A stretch of 64,000 bases of DNA from an uncultured Clostridia bacterium (GCA_947630185.1 CANRGT010000001.1:62001-126000); one strand, 5' to 3'. Counted from the first letter of the stretch, positions 28,998 through 38,447 are shown. Numbers and translations: made by a program. Notes: generated by a model not told the origin, from the sequence alone.

Positions 28998-29279
28998 TTG
29001 AAAGATACATTAAAAAATACTTTAAATAAAGTTAATTTAGATGCACATTTTAAAAATGAAAGTTTAAATAATATTAGTTTAGATACACCTGTTAAAATTG
29101 AAAATTTGAACTGTACTGGTTCACTTAGAAGAAGATTATTAGATTTAGGTTTAATAAAAGGAACAACTATAATACCTGTTTTAAAAAGTCCATGTGGAGA
29201 CCCTACTGCCTATTCTGTGCGTGGCAGTTTAATAGCCTTACGAGAAGAAGATAGCGGTTTAATTAATGTTATAAAATAA
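28998..29279 (+). CDS. feoA: FeoA, ferrous iron transport accessory protein
   Basis: SH3-like FeoA protein of 93 residues with a 30-residue N-terminal extension. The FeoA core is KIENLNCTGSLRRRLLDLGLIKGTTI, then SPCGDPTAYSVRGSLIALREED. TTG start at 28998 chosen because AAAGGAGG lies 7 bases upstream; the ATG at 28974 lacks a site. Thought to bind FeoB and support Fe2+ uptake. It precedes feoB by 182 bases. Confidence 0.9.
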   Translation: MKDTLKNTLNKVNLDAHFKNESLNNISLDTPVKIENLNCTGSLRRRLLDLGLIKGTTIIPVLKSPCGDPTAYSVRGSLIALREEDSGLINVIK

Positions 29280-29461
29280 TTTGTAAATATTATTTTCTTG
29301 TTCATCTTTTACTATTTATAACATAGTATGTATAAAAGAAAATTTCCATTTACCATATAAATATTATGAGGGAATATTTTTATCACATTAAATATCATAA
29401 ACATATTATATAAATACTAGTAAAATCATATTTTAAAATTTAAAGCTAAACGGAGGTACAA

Positions 29462-31626
29462 ATGGGTCTTACTGCTAATTCTACTGGTACTAAAGTAATT
29501 GAAAGAGATACATTAGAAAAAGCCATTGGTTGTGATTATACTATTGCCATTGCTGGAAACCCTAATGTTGGTAAGTCCACTATTTTTAATGGACTAACTG
29601 GAATGCACCAACACACGGGAAATTGGCCACGGAAAAACAGTAGCTAATGCTACTGGTATGTGCTGTTTTAAAGATAAGAATTTTTTACTTGTTGATATTC
29701 CCGGCACATATTCTTTAATGTCACATTCTGAAGAAGAAGAAATTGCAAGAGATTATATAAGCTTTGGAAATCCAGATGCCACAGTAGTTATTGTAGATGC
29801 CACTTGCTTAGAGAGAAATTTAAATTTAGTTTATCAAACTATGGAAATCACACCTAATATGGTGCTTTGTGTTAATTTGCTAGATGAAGCAAAGAAAAAA
29901 GGTATTGAAATTGATTTTGAATTGTTAGAAAAAACTCTTGGCATTCCAGTAGTTGGTACTATTGCTAGAAAAGAAAAAACTTTAAAGAAGCTAATGGATA
30001 AAGTTTTAGCAGTATGTGATGGCTCAATTACACCAAACCCACATAAAGTAATGTATTCTAAAGTTATAGAAGAATGTGTAAATTTGCTAAGCCCTACTGT
30101 TTCAGAAATTTTGCCAAAGGAAAAAAGTTATTTAGTTCGTTGGTGTGCTTTAAAGTTAATTGATGGCAATGAAAAAATTCTTTCTTCTATTGAAAAAAAT
30201 TTAAAGGTTAATTTACTTAATGATATAAATATTTCTCTTAAACTTATACAAATTAATTCTAAGCTTAGTGAAGAAAATATTAATAGTTCTGATGAGTTTC
30301 GTGATGCAATAGTTTCTAGTATTGTTTTTGAGGCTGAAACTTTGGCAAAAGATGCTTGTCATTATTCTAATGAGTCTTATCAGGAAAGAGATAGAAAAAT
30401 TGATAAAATTTTAACGTCTAAAAAATTTGGTATTCCTATTATGATTTTATTTTTAGGACTAATTTTTTGGATTACTATTGTTGTTGCAAATTACCCTTCT
30501 GAATGGCTCTCTACATTGTTTGGATTTATTAAAGAAAAACTGCTACTAGCTCTTAATTATATAAATTCTCCTAGCTGGGTTACTGGAATTTTAATTGATG
30601 GTATTTATACAACTCTTACTTGGGTAATTAGTGTAATGCTCCCACCTATGGCAATTTTCTTTCCAATGTTTACTTTACTTGAAGATTTAGGCTATTTGCC
30701 TAGAATTGCTTTTAATTTAGATAAATATTTTAAAAAAGCTTGTAGCTCGCGGAAAGCAGGCCTTAACCATGTGCATGGGCTTTGGCTGTAATGCAGCAGG
30801 TGTTGTTGGTTGCAGAATTATTGATTCTCCAAGAGAAAAATTAATTGCAATACTTACAAATGCCTTCGTACCCTGTAATGGTAGGTTTCCTTTTTTAATT
30901 ACAATAGCAGGAATTTTTATAGGTGCTAGTGTTGCTTCTGGTTTTGCCTCTTCCTTAGTTTCTACACTAGTAGTTTTAGGTGTTATTTTACTTGGAATTG
31001 TTATGACACTTCTTATTTCTAAGTTACTTTCTAAAACTATTTTAAAAGGTGTTCCCTCTTCCTTTATGTTAGAGCTTCCACCTTATAGGAAACCACAAAT
31101 CGGTAAGATTTTGGTTCGTTCTATTTTTGATAGAACATTATTCGTTTTAGGTAGAGCAGTTTCAGTTGCTGCACCTGCTGGGCTTGTTATTTGGCTTTTT
31201 GCAAACATTACTATTGGCAATATCAGTCTTCTTACTTATGTTGCAAATTTTCTAAATCCTTTTGCTAATTTAATGGGACTAGATGGATACATTTTAACTG
31301 CTTTTATTTTAGGACTTCCTGCAAATGAGATTGTGCTCCCTATTATTCTTATGAGCTATATGCAAAAAGGTGTTTTAGTTGATTTAGAAGACAATTTCCA
31401 GATTGGTCAAATTCTATTACAAAATGGTTGGACTTTACTTACTGCAATAAATGTAATGATATTTACTTTACTTCATTTTCCTTGCAGCACTACTTTGATG
31501 ACAATTAAAAAAGAGGCTGGCGGTTGGAAATGGGCTATTATTGCCTTTGTTCTTCCTACTGTTTGTGGAATTGTTTTTTGCATGATTACTACTGGGGTTT
31601 GGAATTTGGTTAATTTGTTTGTTTAA
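29462..31626 (+). CDS. feoB: FeoB ferrous iron transporter, needing two +1 frameshifts
   Basis: Membrane Fe2+ transporter with a cytosolic GTPase. Three overlapping frames together make one FeoB of about 720 residues: G1 [11 protein letters not shown]2-region [15 protein letters not shown]3 [10 protein letters not shown]4 [11 protein letters not shown], a helical GDI domain, then the membrane domain with Gate motifs ([20 protein letters not shown] and FVPCNGRFP). Both breaks are in-frame CGG codons: 29630-29632 restores WP-GKTV, and 30750-30752 restores ACSS-GKQALTM. No frame alone could give a transporter. Good GGAGG site before ATG 29462. Confidence 0.93.
29630..29632 (+). other. CGG +1 recoding site 1 in feoB
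   Basis: In-frame CCA-CGG-AAA (codon 57); CCA-(C)-GGA-AAA gives the conserved WPGKTV after the G2 loop. Zero frame stops five codons later. Confidence 0.85.
30750..30752 (+). other. CGG +1 recoding site 2 in feoB
   Basis: In-frame TCG-CGG-AAA; TCG-(C)-GGA-AAG gives [13 protein letters not shown] at family-correct spacing. A second site in one gene would require two recoding events per polypeptide. Confidence 0.8.
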
Positions 31627-31670
31627 GAAAAGTTTAAAACCCATAAAACAGGGTGTTTTCATTTTACAAA

Positions 31671-31702
31671 ACTAGAAAAGTTAAATAATTAACTTTTCTA
31701 GT
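31671..31702. terminator. Bidirectional terminator between feoB and the first anti-sigma gene
   Basis: Perfect 14-bp stem ACTAGAAAAGTTAA / TTAACTTTTCTAGT with 4-base loop, between two convergent genes. A weaker hairpin (AAAACCC / GGGTGTTTT) lies closer to feoB. Confidence 0.8.
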
Positions 31703-31722
31703 TTATAATAATCCTAATAAAA

Positions 31723-32391
31723 TTAATAAATTAAATCTCTTATTCTATTTTCTAAATCTTTGTCAACATCATTATAAAGTATTATCTCTAAGAAATCTTT
31801 AACAGACTGCTTTTCATCTTCAGTCAAATTTTCATTTTTATATAAGTCCATAAATATTTCACATATTTTCTCATGATTTTCAGTAACTACCCCAATAGTA
31901 CCTTGTTTTTCAATTTGTTCTTTTAATAATTTATATTCATCCTTTTTACCATATTTGTCTGCAAGATTTATTAGTTTCTGTTCTAATATAACATATTTTT
32001 CACTTGGCTTTGGTATATATACTTTATTATCACCTATACTTTCATCCGATGATTGTGCTTCTTCCCCATGTATTCGTATAGTTTCAAGTTCTTTTTCCCT
32101 TAAAAGATCTTCCCTTGTTTTTCCTTTAGAAACTCCCACTATCTTATTACCTATTACAATATATTCTGGTTCTCCTTTTGCCTCATTTACAGCATACACT
32201 ATTCCAATGCTTAAAATTAGGCTTGCACAAACTGTAGCAATAATTTTTGCTAATTTATAAGAATGTTTTTTTTCATATTCCAAATCATTGTTCAAACATT
32301 CTTCTATAACTTCTTTGTACCTATCTGGTATTTGTATATCTTCTTGTAAGTCTTTATATAGTCTTTTATCAAGTTCATCAGTATTATTCAT
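31723..32391 (-). CDS. Membrane anti-sigma-type partner of the ECF sigma at 32384
   Basis: 222 residues: cytoplasmic N-terminus of about 45 residues, one transmembrane helix (IIATVCASLILSIGIVYAV), then an extracytoplasmic helical domain rich in Glu/Lys. No zinc-binding HxxxCxxC motif. Its ATG (32391, TTGGAGG site) overlaps the sigma gene's stop by 8 bases, the arrangement of sigma/anti-sigma pairs, so a role in holding the sigma factor is inferred from context only. Confidence 0.65.
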   Translation of the reverse strand: MNNTDELDKRLYKDLQEDIQIPDRYKEVIEECLNNDLEYEKKHSYKLAKIIATVCASLILSIGIVYAVNEAKGEPEYIVIGNKIVGVSKGKTREDLLREKELETIRIHGEEAQSSDESIGDNKVYIPKPSEKYVILEQKLINLADKYGKKDEYKLLKEQIEKQGTIGVVTENHEKICEIFMDLYKNENLTEDEKQSVKDFLEIILYNDVDKDLENRIRDLIY

Positions 32392-32926
32392 TATAACCTC
32401 CAATTTCTAAAATACTCTTAATTTTTTTCTTCGCTCTTGTTCTTTTTGTTTTCACAGTATTTTCCTTTAAATTTAATATCATTCCAATCTCTTTATCAGT
32501 AAATTTTTCCATATAGTATAAAATAATAATGACTCTATCTTCATATTTCAACTTGCTACATATGTAATTAAAGTTTAATTTAACTTCAACTTGCTCTATA
32601 TTAGAAGTTTCTGTATACTCTATCATATCAATGTCTTCAAATGCTACTATCACTCTTTTACTTTTTTCTCTATAAATATAACTACTTTTATTTATTAAAA
32701 TTCTAATGAGCCAAGTTTTAAAATACTGAGTTTGTTTTAACTTTCTAATAGAATTAAATGCTGTTATAATTGTTTCTTGAATAGCATCATAAATGTCATC
32801 ATCATTCTTTAGCCTTATTTTTGCAATTTTATATAACTCATCTTGTAATGAAATTATAAGACTTGTAAAAGCTTGTTTATCTCCGTTTTTTGCTTTTTCT
32901 ACTAGTTCCTCCATATTTTCCTCCAA
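32384..32926 (-). CDS. ECF-type RNA polymerase sigma factor
   Basis: 180 residues. Region 2: FTSLIISLQDELYKIAKIRL, DIYDAIQETIITAF, WLIRILINKSSYIYR. Region 4: LKYEDRVIIILYYMEKFTDKEIGMIL and a helix-turn-helix NLKENTVKTKRTRAKKKIK. Resembles the SigV/YlaC-like group. First gene of a two-gene operon with its likely anti-sigma factor. Confidence 0.9.
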   Translation of the reverse strand: MEENMEELVEKAKNGDKQAFTSLIISLQDELYKIAKIRLKNDDDIYDAIQETIITAFNSIRKLKQTQYFKTWLIRILINKSSYIYREKSKRVIVAFEDIDMIEYTETSNIEQVEVKLNFNYICSKLKYEDRVIIILYYMEKFTDKEIGMILNLKENTVKTKRTRAKKKIKSILEIGGYNE

Positions 32927-33112
32927 TTTATTTTTATCCTTTTACACTTATTAGATGCTTTTTTTATATAAAATAGTTTCATATCTTTATTTAAAAAAGC
33001 AGGAAAGTTTCCGCAATAACTTCCCTACTTTAGACTATGTAATGACACATTTAGCCTTTATTCTTTATTTATTTCTTTCATTCTTTCTATTACAAATTGT
33101 AATTGTACAATT

Positions 33113-33442
33113 CTATTCAACTGCTCCTGCTATACATTTATTAAACATATACATTTCTATTTTTATTATTTGATTATTTTCTTGTGTTACATTTTTTTCT
33201 ACATTAACTTTATAACCTAATCCCTGATATACTATCGTTTTATATGTAAAATCTGTTTCATTCACCTTTACTGCAAATACTGGCTCTCTAAAACTATTTA
33301 CTCTGTTCATATCTATTGATAATATGACACAGTACAAAGTTACTATAACTATTACAATAGATAACACTATTTTTAAAGTTTTTTTACAAAATTTAATTAC
33401 CAAAAGCATTGCCAACAATAATATTATAAAAATTCCTATCAT
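33113..33442 (-). CDS. Small membrane protein, unknown
   Basis: 109 residues with two closely spaced hydrophobic helices at the N-terminus (IFIILLLAMLLVIKF and IVLSIVIVIVTLYCVILSI) then a short beta-rich extracellular part (FAVKVNETDFTYKTIVYQGLGYKVNV). GGAG ribosome site. No family recognised; likely part of the cell-envelope set grouped with these sigma factors. Confidence 0.55.
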   Translation of the reverse strand: MIGIFIILLLAMLLVIKFCKKTLKIVLSIVIVIVTLYCVILSIDMNRVNSFREPVFAVKVNETDFTYKTIVYQGLGYKVNVEKNVTQENNQIIKIEMYMFNKCIAGAVE

Positions 33443-33536
33443 AATATTTTTCTCCTACAATTTTATGAAAGATAAAAAATATAACAAATAATTAATATTT
33501 ATATCCACTATATATATGTTTTTTTACAAACATACT

Positions 33537-34421
33537 TTATTTATATAAATATTTGAATTTATGTATTTCTAACTGCTTATCAGATTTATCATATTTCATT
33601 GCATAAATTTCATAATCTCCTAAATCAGACGGTAAACTATTATATTGGTCAGTTGTTTTATTATAAATTGAAAAATAGGCATCTTCATCTGAACGCAGTT
33701 GCGATGGAATAAAGATTTTTAATTGAGATTTGATTTCTTTACTCAAAACCCAATTACTACTATTTTCAATGCTATTTACTAAACTAGTAACATCTTCTTT
33801 ATCGTAATAAGCATTTATAATAACATACTCTGTTTTGTCTTCGTCAAAATATGTTCCCCATTCTTGAATTTCAAGTTCTCCATTACTTGGAAGTTCAGCA
33901 TCTATTATACTTTTATATGTATCTATTTTATTATAATCTTGTGAAAAAGTAGGAAGTAAACAAAATGAACCATATATTAATAATAAAAAGCTCATTATAA
34001 ATCCAGCAACAATATTTTTAGTACATTTAAAACCAGAATTTTTATATTTAAAACCAAGAATGATAGATAAAATTGGAATTGGTAACAAGCACCAAAATCC
34101 CCAACTATTTTTTGTAAAATTAAAGCCGTGTACAGGGTTTATTTCATCTATTAAATCCACAAGCCATAATGCTCCCCATATACTTAATATTGTTATTATA
34201 AACAATATTATCATACCAGTTTTAATAAAGTTTGGATTATTATAATTTTTAATATTTTTAACTTTAATCTTATCCTCATGATAAGTTCCTAAATTTTTAA
34301 ATGTATCTCTAATAAAATTTATTAATGTTCCATACATTTTAGGAAAATATTTAACCATCTTTTTATATTCATAACTATCTATTTTACTTTCACATTTATC
34401 ATTACTATTTTCTTCGTACAA
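33537..34421 (-). CDS. Membrane protein with C-terminal soluble domain, unknown
   Basis: 294 residues from a TTG start with a strong AAGGAGG. Charged cytoplasmic N-terminus (about 65 residues), three hydrophobic segments (MIILFIITILSIWGALWLV; FWCLLPIPILSIILGF; IVAGFIMSFLLLIYGSF), then a soluble domain of about 120 residues. Family not recognised. Follows the 252-residue gene at 34511-35269, and a decayed copy of the pair seems to lie near 38.4-39.2 kb. Confidence 0.55.
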   Translation of the reverse strand: MYEENSNDKCESKIDSYEYKKMVKYFPKMYGTLINFIRDTFKNLGTYHEDKIKVKNIKNYNNPNFIKTGMIILFIITILSIWGALWLVDLIDEINPVHGFNFTKNSWGFWCLLPIPILSIILGFKYKNSGFKCTKNIVAGFIMSFLLLIYGSFCLLPTFSQDYNKIDTYKSIIDAELPSNGELEIQEWGTYFDEDKTEYVIINAYYDKEDVTSLVNSIENSSNWVLSKEIKSQLKIFIPSQLRSDEDAYFSIYNKTTDQYNSLPSDLGDYEIYAMKYDKSDKQLEIHKFKYLYK

Positions 34422-34510
34422 TTAAGGAACCTCCTTGATATTCTATTTTCTGAAGAAATATTAATTTTCACTTTAATCTCTCTCAATTCTATATTTATCA
34501 GTATTGATAT

Positions 34511-35269
34511 TTACTTTACTTCATTTCTTATATCGTCCGCAGTTACGAACATTGCATGATATGGATGAATCATTTTTTCCTTATCTTTTATATATACTTT
34601 TATTGGAACTATAAATTGTCCTTCTTTTTGTTGCCATACTTTTATTATTTTATTTTCTTTGTTCCATTTTTCTGCATATTCTAAGAAATCTATTAAGTAT
34701 TCAGTTGCTTCACTTATTTGACTCGTTTCTTCTATGCTTATATAATTTTCATAGGTAAGCATCCCATTTTCATCTATACTCTCACTAACTTCAAATTTAC
34801 TTTTTACATCACTATTCCAATTATCAAATATATATTTTTGATATTGGCTTGTAAAATCATTAGATATTTTTCCCCAATTTTTTATTGCTGTAAATCGTAT
34901 TTCTTTATTATTTTTTAATTCAAAAATATATTTTCCATTTTCATTCTCGTCCACTTCTTTTGAAATTATTTCCTTCTCTATTGTTCCATATAAATCTAAA
35001 ATAGAGTTTATATCAGCATTGCTCATGGTTTTTACATTGGAAATTCCAATATCTACAAGTAGTAAAATATTAAATATTAATATTGCACCTAATATTATAA
35101 AGAAAGCGGTTGATGCTTTTATTGTAGTGCCAAAGAACTTTATTACCTTGTCTACATTATTTTTATTTTTATCCATATCATTAATATCAATTTTATATGT
35201 ATCTATTTTTGTTTGTTTATCATTTTCTGCCCATTGTTCTAATTCTTCCCAATCTTTATTTTTTTCCAT
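34511..35269 (-). CDS. Single-pass membrane protein, unknown
   Basis: 252 residues: acidic start (MEKNKDWEELEQWAENDKQ), one membrane helix near residue 55 (AFFIILGAILIFNILLLVDI), then an extracytoplasmic domain with alternating charged residues. GGAGG site. Organisation resembles anti-sigma or surface-sensing proteins, but no sigma gene precedes it directly. Function not known. Confidence 0.55.
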   Translation of the reverse strand: MEKNKDWEELEQWAENDKQTKIDTYKIDINDMDKNKNNVDKVIKFFGTTIKASTAFFIILGAILIFNILLLVDIGISNVKTMSNADINSILDLYGTIEKEIISKEVDENENGKYIFELKNNKEIRFTAIKNWGKISNDFTSQYQKYIFDNWNSDVKSKFEVSESIDENGMLTYENYISIEETSQISEATEYLIDFLEYAEKWNKENKIIKVWQQKEGQFIVPIKVYIKDKEKMIHPYHAMFVTADDIRNEVK

Positions 35270-35390
35270 TGTTCCTCCAGTTATTTTTATAATCTTATGG
35301 TTTGTTATATTTTAGAATAAGATATACATAAGATTTAGTAAAAGTATAACAAAAAATTAAATAGTTGTAAATATAATTATTGAACTTGCT

Positions 35391-35486
35391 ATGGTAACTG
35401 TTGTCGCTACCATCTTATTTGTGGCATTAATTGTTACATTAAGAAAATTGGGCAACAAAAAAAACACATCTCTGTCTGGTCAATAG
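35391..35486 (+). CDS. Candidate type I toxin peptide (holin-like)
   Basis: 31 residues, too short for routine calling: one hydrophobic helix (MVTVVATILFVALIVTL) then a basic tail (RKLGNKKN). This is the plan of Firmicutes type I toxins of the TxpA/BsrG and holin-like kinds. Its 3' end overlaps a convergent small RNA with its own promoter and terminator (35461-35552, minus). No clear ribosome site, so the start is uncertain; the frame is open for some codons upstream. Confidence 0.4.
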   Translation: MVTVVATILFVALIVTLRKLGNKKNTSLSGQ

Positions 35487-35552
35487 AGATGTATTCTAAT
35501 TATTAGAACAAGTTTTATTGACACGCCACATTTCTGTGGTCGCTTGTCTTCT
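35461..35552 (-). ncRNA. Candidate antisense antitoxin RNA
   Basis: Minus-strand transcription unit of roughly 90 bases: starts about 7 bases after the promoter at 35559-35587, contains one internal hairpin (CCACA/TGTGG at about 35527-35539), and ends in a strong terminator: ACATCTCT/AGAGATGT stem (35468-35495 region) followed by eight T. No ORF inside. The terminator half covers the last codons of the candidate toxin gene on the other strand, as in RatA/txpA-type pairs. Confidence 0.5.
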
Positions 35553-35558
35553 ATAATT

Positions 35559-35587
35559 ATTATACAAAAAGCTTTAAGAAAAGTCAA
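35559..35587 (-). promoter_or_regulatory. Promoter of the candidate antisense RNA
   Basis: TTGACT (35587-35582), 17-base spacer, TATAAT (35564-35559) on the minus strand, placed just past the stop of the anti-sigma gene at 35601. Confidence 0.65.
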
Positions 35588-35600
35588 GGATTATTTATCC

Positions 35601-36320
35601 TTAATATAATATTGCATAATAATTATAATTTGTTTCTCCAATATAAACTGCTTTTTCATATAAAACCTCGTTATTTTTTCGTGCTGAAATATTTATTTTT
35701 CCAATAGTTTTTATATTACTATTTTCCCATATATTTTGTTCATATCCTTTATTATTATTTTCAGTCTTTTCATAATTTGGAGTCCAATATAAAATACTTG
35801 TATCATTAAGAGAAACATTTTTTCCTTTTGTTTGTACTTCTCCTGTTTCTTGATTCCAAGTTAAAAATTCTCCATTATCTGTTGTGATTAATATTTCATC
35901 TATTGATTTATTTACATTATTTGTTTCTATTTTTAATGGTAATCCTGGAACAGAACTCATAAGCTGATTATAACTTGCAAGTAACAATTCCACTCTGGGT
36001 TTTAAAATTTTTTCTTCTGTTTCTTTATTATAATTCGTTGTCAAATAAGTGTTTTCAGATTCTGCAGCATAGACCTTTACTGTAAATATATCTAAAATAG
36101 AATCTTCTTTGCCAGTAAGTTCTTCTTTCTTTATTAAATTTGTATCATTAAGTATCATAAAACTTCCTATTATTATCAATAACATAAATATCGGTGCTAA
36201 TATATATTTGATTTTAAAATTCTTCATACTATTCAACCTGTCTACTTTAGATAAGATTTCATTATAATTTTTATTCTTATCAAATTCTTTTTTCATAACT
36301 TCTTTTAAACTATTAGACAT
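35601..36320 (-). CDS. Membrane anti-sigma-type partner of the sigma factor at 36313
   Basis: 239 residues: about 37 cytoplasmic residues, one membrane helix (YILAPIFMLLIIIGSFMIL), then an extracellular domain with a VKVYAAES segment typical of exported domains in this region. ATG overlaps the sigma gene stop by 8 bases (ATGTCTAA). Anti-sigma role is inferred from gene order and topology. Confidence 0.6.
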   Translation of the reverse strand: MSNSLKEVMKKEFDKNKNYNEILSKVDRLNSMKNFKIKYILAPIFMLLIIIGSFMILNDTNLIKKEELTGKEDSILDIFTVKVYAAESENTYLTTNYNKETEEKILKPRVELLLASYNQLMSSVPGLPLKIETNNVNKSIDEILITTDNGEFLTWNQETGEVQTKGKNVSLNDTSILYWTPNYEKTENNNKGYEQNIWENSNIKTIGKINISARKNNEVLYEKAVYIGETNYNYYAILY

Positions 36321-36861
36321 CTATATCACCTTCAATCTTTACATTTTTCTTTATATCTTTAATTGTTCGATATAAAATATTTTTTACATTTGATTCACTT
36401 ATCTTTAGTTCGATTGCAATTTGTGATATTTTTAATTCTAAACAATAATATAGATAAAAAACTTTTATTACTCTTATATCTTTTTTCTTTATATATTTCC
36501 ATACTTCATTAGCATTTATATTATCTAATATTTTAAATTCTACATCTATGTCATATGGTATATCTATCATCTTTTCTTCATTATTTTCCTTTATCCAAAG
36601 AGAAGAAAGTTTTATACTATACAAAATTCCATAGTGTTGTTTAATTTTCTTATTAGCAATACCAATTATATAATTTTCAACATTATCTAATTGGAGTTGT
36701 TTTTTCTTTTTTAACATACTATATAATTCTGTATATGTATCTTGTATTAAATCATTTACATCTTCAATATTAGAACATTTACACACTATATATTTAAGAG
36801 TTCTATTGTAAGTTTTCTCATATATTATTTCAAAATCTTCTAAGGTTAATTGAGTACTCAT
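36313..36861 (-). CDS. ECF-like sigma factor (divergent)
   Basis: 182 residues. Region 2 begins FEIIYEKTYNRTLKYIVCKC and continues DVNDLIQDTYTELYSML; region 4 contains a helix-turn-helix (LELKISQIAIELKISESNVKNILYRTI). Closely similar in plan to the sigma factor at 37746-38274, including the CKCS segment, so the two are paralogues. Operon with the overlapping membrane protein downstream. Confidence 0.8.
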   Translation of the reverse strand: MSTQLTLEDFEIIYEKTYNRTLKYIVCKCSNIEDVNDLIQDTYTELYSMLKKKKQLQLDNVENYIIGIANKKIKQHYGILYSIKLSSLWIKENNEEKMIDIPYDIDVEFKILDNINANEVWKYIKKKDIRVIKVFYLYYCLELKISQIAIELKISESNVKNILYRTIKDIKKNVKIEGDIDV

Positions 36862-36968
36862 TTTTTCTCCCTTCTACGCATATAGTGTGGTTTTTTATGA
36901 AAAAAGTTTCATTTTTTACAAAAAAATTAATTATATTTCAAATACATCTTTATCATCTACAGGTTTAT

Positions 36969-37742
36969 TTATGTTGCATCTTCTATAATTATTGATTGTA
37001 ATAATTCTACTAATTCATCTTCTGTAATACCATTCGTTTCAATACTAAAACCATATCCTTTGTAAGAAAATTCTACCAAATAACTATTTTCACCACTATA
37101 CTCGTATATAATCAATTCTACATTATTTATTTTTGAAGGAATACAATCTTTTACCTTTGGGGAAATGCAATTATATGTTCCTGGTATACCTTTATCAGAA
37201 AGAAATATACTTATGCTTCTTGTATCACTTTTATCATTATTATAATAATTAATTTTCCAGCATTCTAATATATTATAATCACTTTCCTTTATTTCTTCGT
37301 TCCAATTTTGATTTTCTCTCCCTAAAATTTTATAAATACGTGTCGTATTAAAGTCTTTTGGAAGTTTTAAATCTTTTAGACATTCAAAATATGGTATCAT
37401 AAAGTAATTTGCTTCTTCAACTCGTATATCAAAATTGCTAAGACTATCCTTAATAGTTCTTTCTCCCTTATTGATATGCAATTCGATACTTTCCATCGTT
37501 ATATCTGAATATTTTTGTACTTTATTATTATCTAAATTATTATTTAATATTTTTGTGCCTAAAATAATTCCAAATCCTAATATAAATATTGCTACACTAG
37601 AGGTTATACAATAAATTAATTTTTTATTTTTTTCTTTGTTCATATTACATTTCTCCTCTACCTTTAACAATACATTATGATAAATTCTGTCTTTGTTAAT
37701 TTTTTCTTCAAAAATTTCTTTCATTACTTGTTTCTTAGACAT
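36969..37742 (-). CDS. Membrane anti-sigma-type partner of the sigma factor at 37746
   Basis: 257 residues: N-terminal cytoplasmic part (to about 40), one helix (YCITSSVAIFILGFGIILGT), extracellular domain of about 190 residues. Start ATG 37742 with GAGGAGGG; the restored sigma stop lies 3 bases upstream. Paralogue in plan of 35601-36320. Confidence 0.6.
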   Translation of the reverse strand: MSKKQVMKEIFEEKINKDRIYHNVLLKVEEKCNMNKEKNKKLIYCITSSVAIFILGFGIILGTKILNNNLDNNKVQKYSDITMESIELHINKGERTIKDSLSNFDIRVEEANYFMIPYFECLKDLKLPKDFNTTRIYKILGRENQNWNEEIKESDYNILECWKINYYNNDKSDTRSISIFLSDKGIPGTYNCISPKVKDCIPSKINNVELIIYEYSGENSYLVEFSYKGYGFSIETNGITEDELVELLQSIIIEDAT

Positions 37743-37745
37743 TTT

Positions 37746-38274
37746 CTATCCCTCCTCACTTTCTAAATGGCTTTTAAGTTCTCCGAATAGTTCTATACAA
37801 ATAATGTTTTACATTTGATTCTGTTATATTTAAACATTTTGATATTTCTTTGATAGATAGCTCTAATTTAAAGTATAAATAAAATACTTTGAAAACTATT
37901 ACTTTTTTATTTTTTAAATATTTCCAAACAAGTTCTGTATCAAATTTATCTAACATATTTGTCTCGATATCTATTTCTGTTGGTATAGTATCTATTGTAT
38001 CTAAGTCTTCTTTTCTAGACAATAAAGAGATTATCTTTTCTTTATAGTGAAACCTATAATAATCATTTACTTTATTTTTAGCAATTCCCATAATATAAGT
38101 TTTTGTTACTTTATTATTGTTTAAAATAGCTTTAAATACTGCTAAATAAATATTCTGCAAAATATCTTCTACATCATCAGTTTTAGAACATTTACAAATA
38201 ACATATTTGGAAACATCAAAATATGTTGCTTCATATAACATATCAAATTGATTTAAGATTTCTTGATTAATCAT
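37746..38274 (-). CDS. ECF-like sigma factor, C-terminus restored by +1 frameshift
   Basis: Region 2 (MLYEATYFDVSKYVICKC, DVEDILQNIYLAVF) and region 4 (LELSIKEISKCLNITESNVKHYLYRTI). In the zero frame it stops right after region 4 in RTIRRT at an in-frame CGG. The +1 reading gives RTIGELKSHLESEEG and a TAG at 37748-37746, only 3 bases before the anti-sigma ATG. This matches the length of the paralogue (36313-36861), whose helix continues RTIKDIKKNVK, and restores the tight coupling seen in the other sigma operons. Confidence 0.8.
37783..37785 (-). other. CGG +1 recoding site in the ECF sigma gene
   Basis: In-frame ATT-CGG-AGA; ATT-(C)-GGA-GAA extends the protein by 12 residues. Here both readings give nearly full proteins, so the site could set two C-termini. 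Confidence 0.7.
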
Positions 38275-38345
38275 TTTTTCTCTCCTCTATCTATAAAGTC
38301 GTAAATGTATTAAAAAAGTTCCAAATTTTATATTTTTTATAAAAA

Positions 38346-38435
38346 ATGAGCAAGTGTTGTTTACCCGCTCTACAAATTTAACTGGCTAAAGTATAGCAAA
38401 AAAGCAAGTAATTGTAAATAAATTAACTTGCTCAT
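38346..38435 (-). terminator. Long-loop inverted repeat after the gene at 38448
   Basis: 10-bp arms ATGAGCAAGT (38346-38355) and ACTTGCTCAT (38426-38435), T-run after the stem on the minus strand. The 70-base loop is long for a terminator; it may hold a small element. Confidence 0.4.
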
Positions 38436-38447
38436 ATAAATTTAAAT

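Noticed and set aside
5651..29632. CCWGG methylation-related base-calling artefact as the cause of the inserted C
   Set aside because: Removing the C creates CCAGG only at mnmA and the first feoB site; the other seven sites do not contain that motif.
35541..35587. Reading the promoter at 35559-35587 as part of the anti-sigma operon
   Set aside because: It lies beyond the stop of the 35601-36320 gene and points away from it, leading only to a short RNA that ends in its own terminator.
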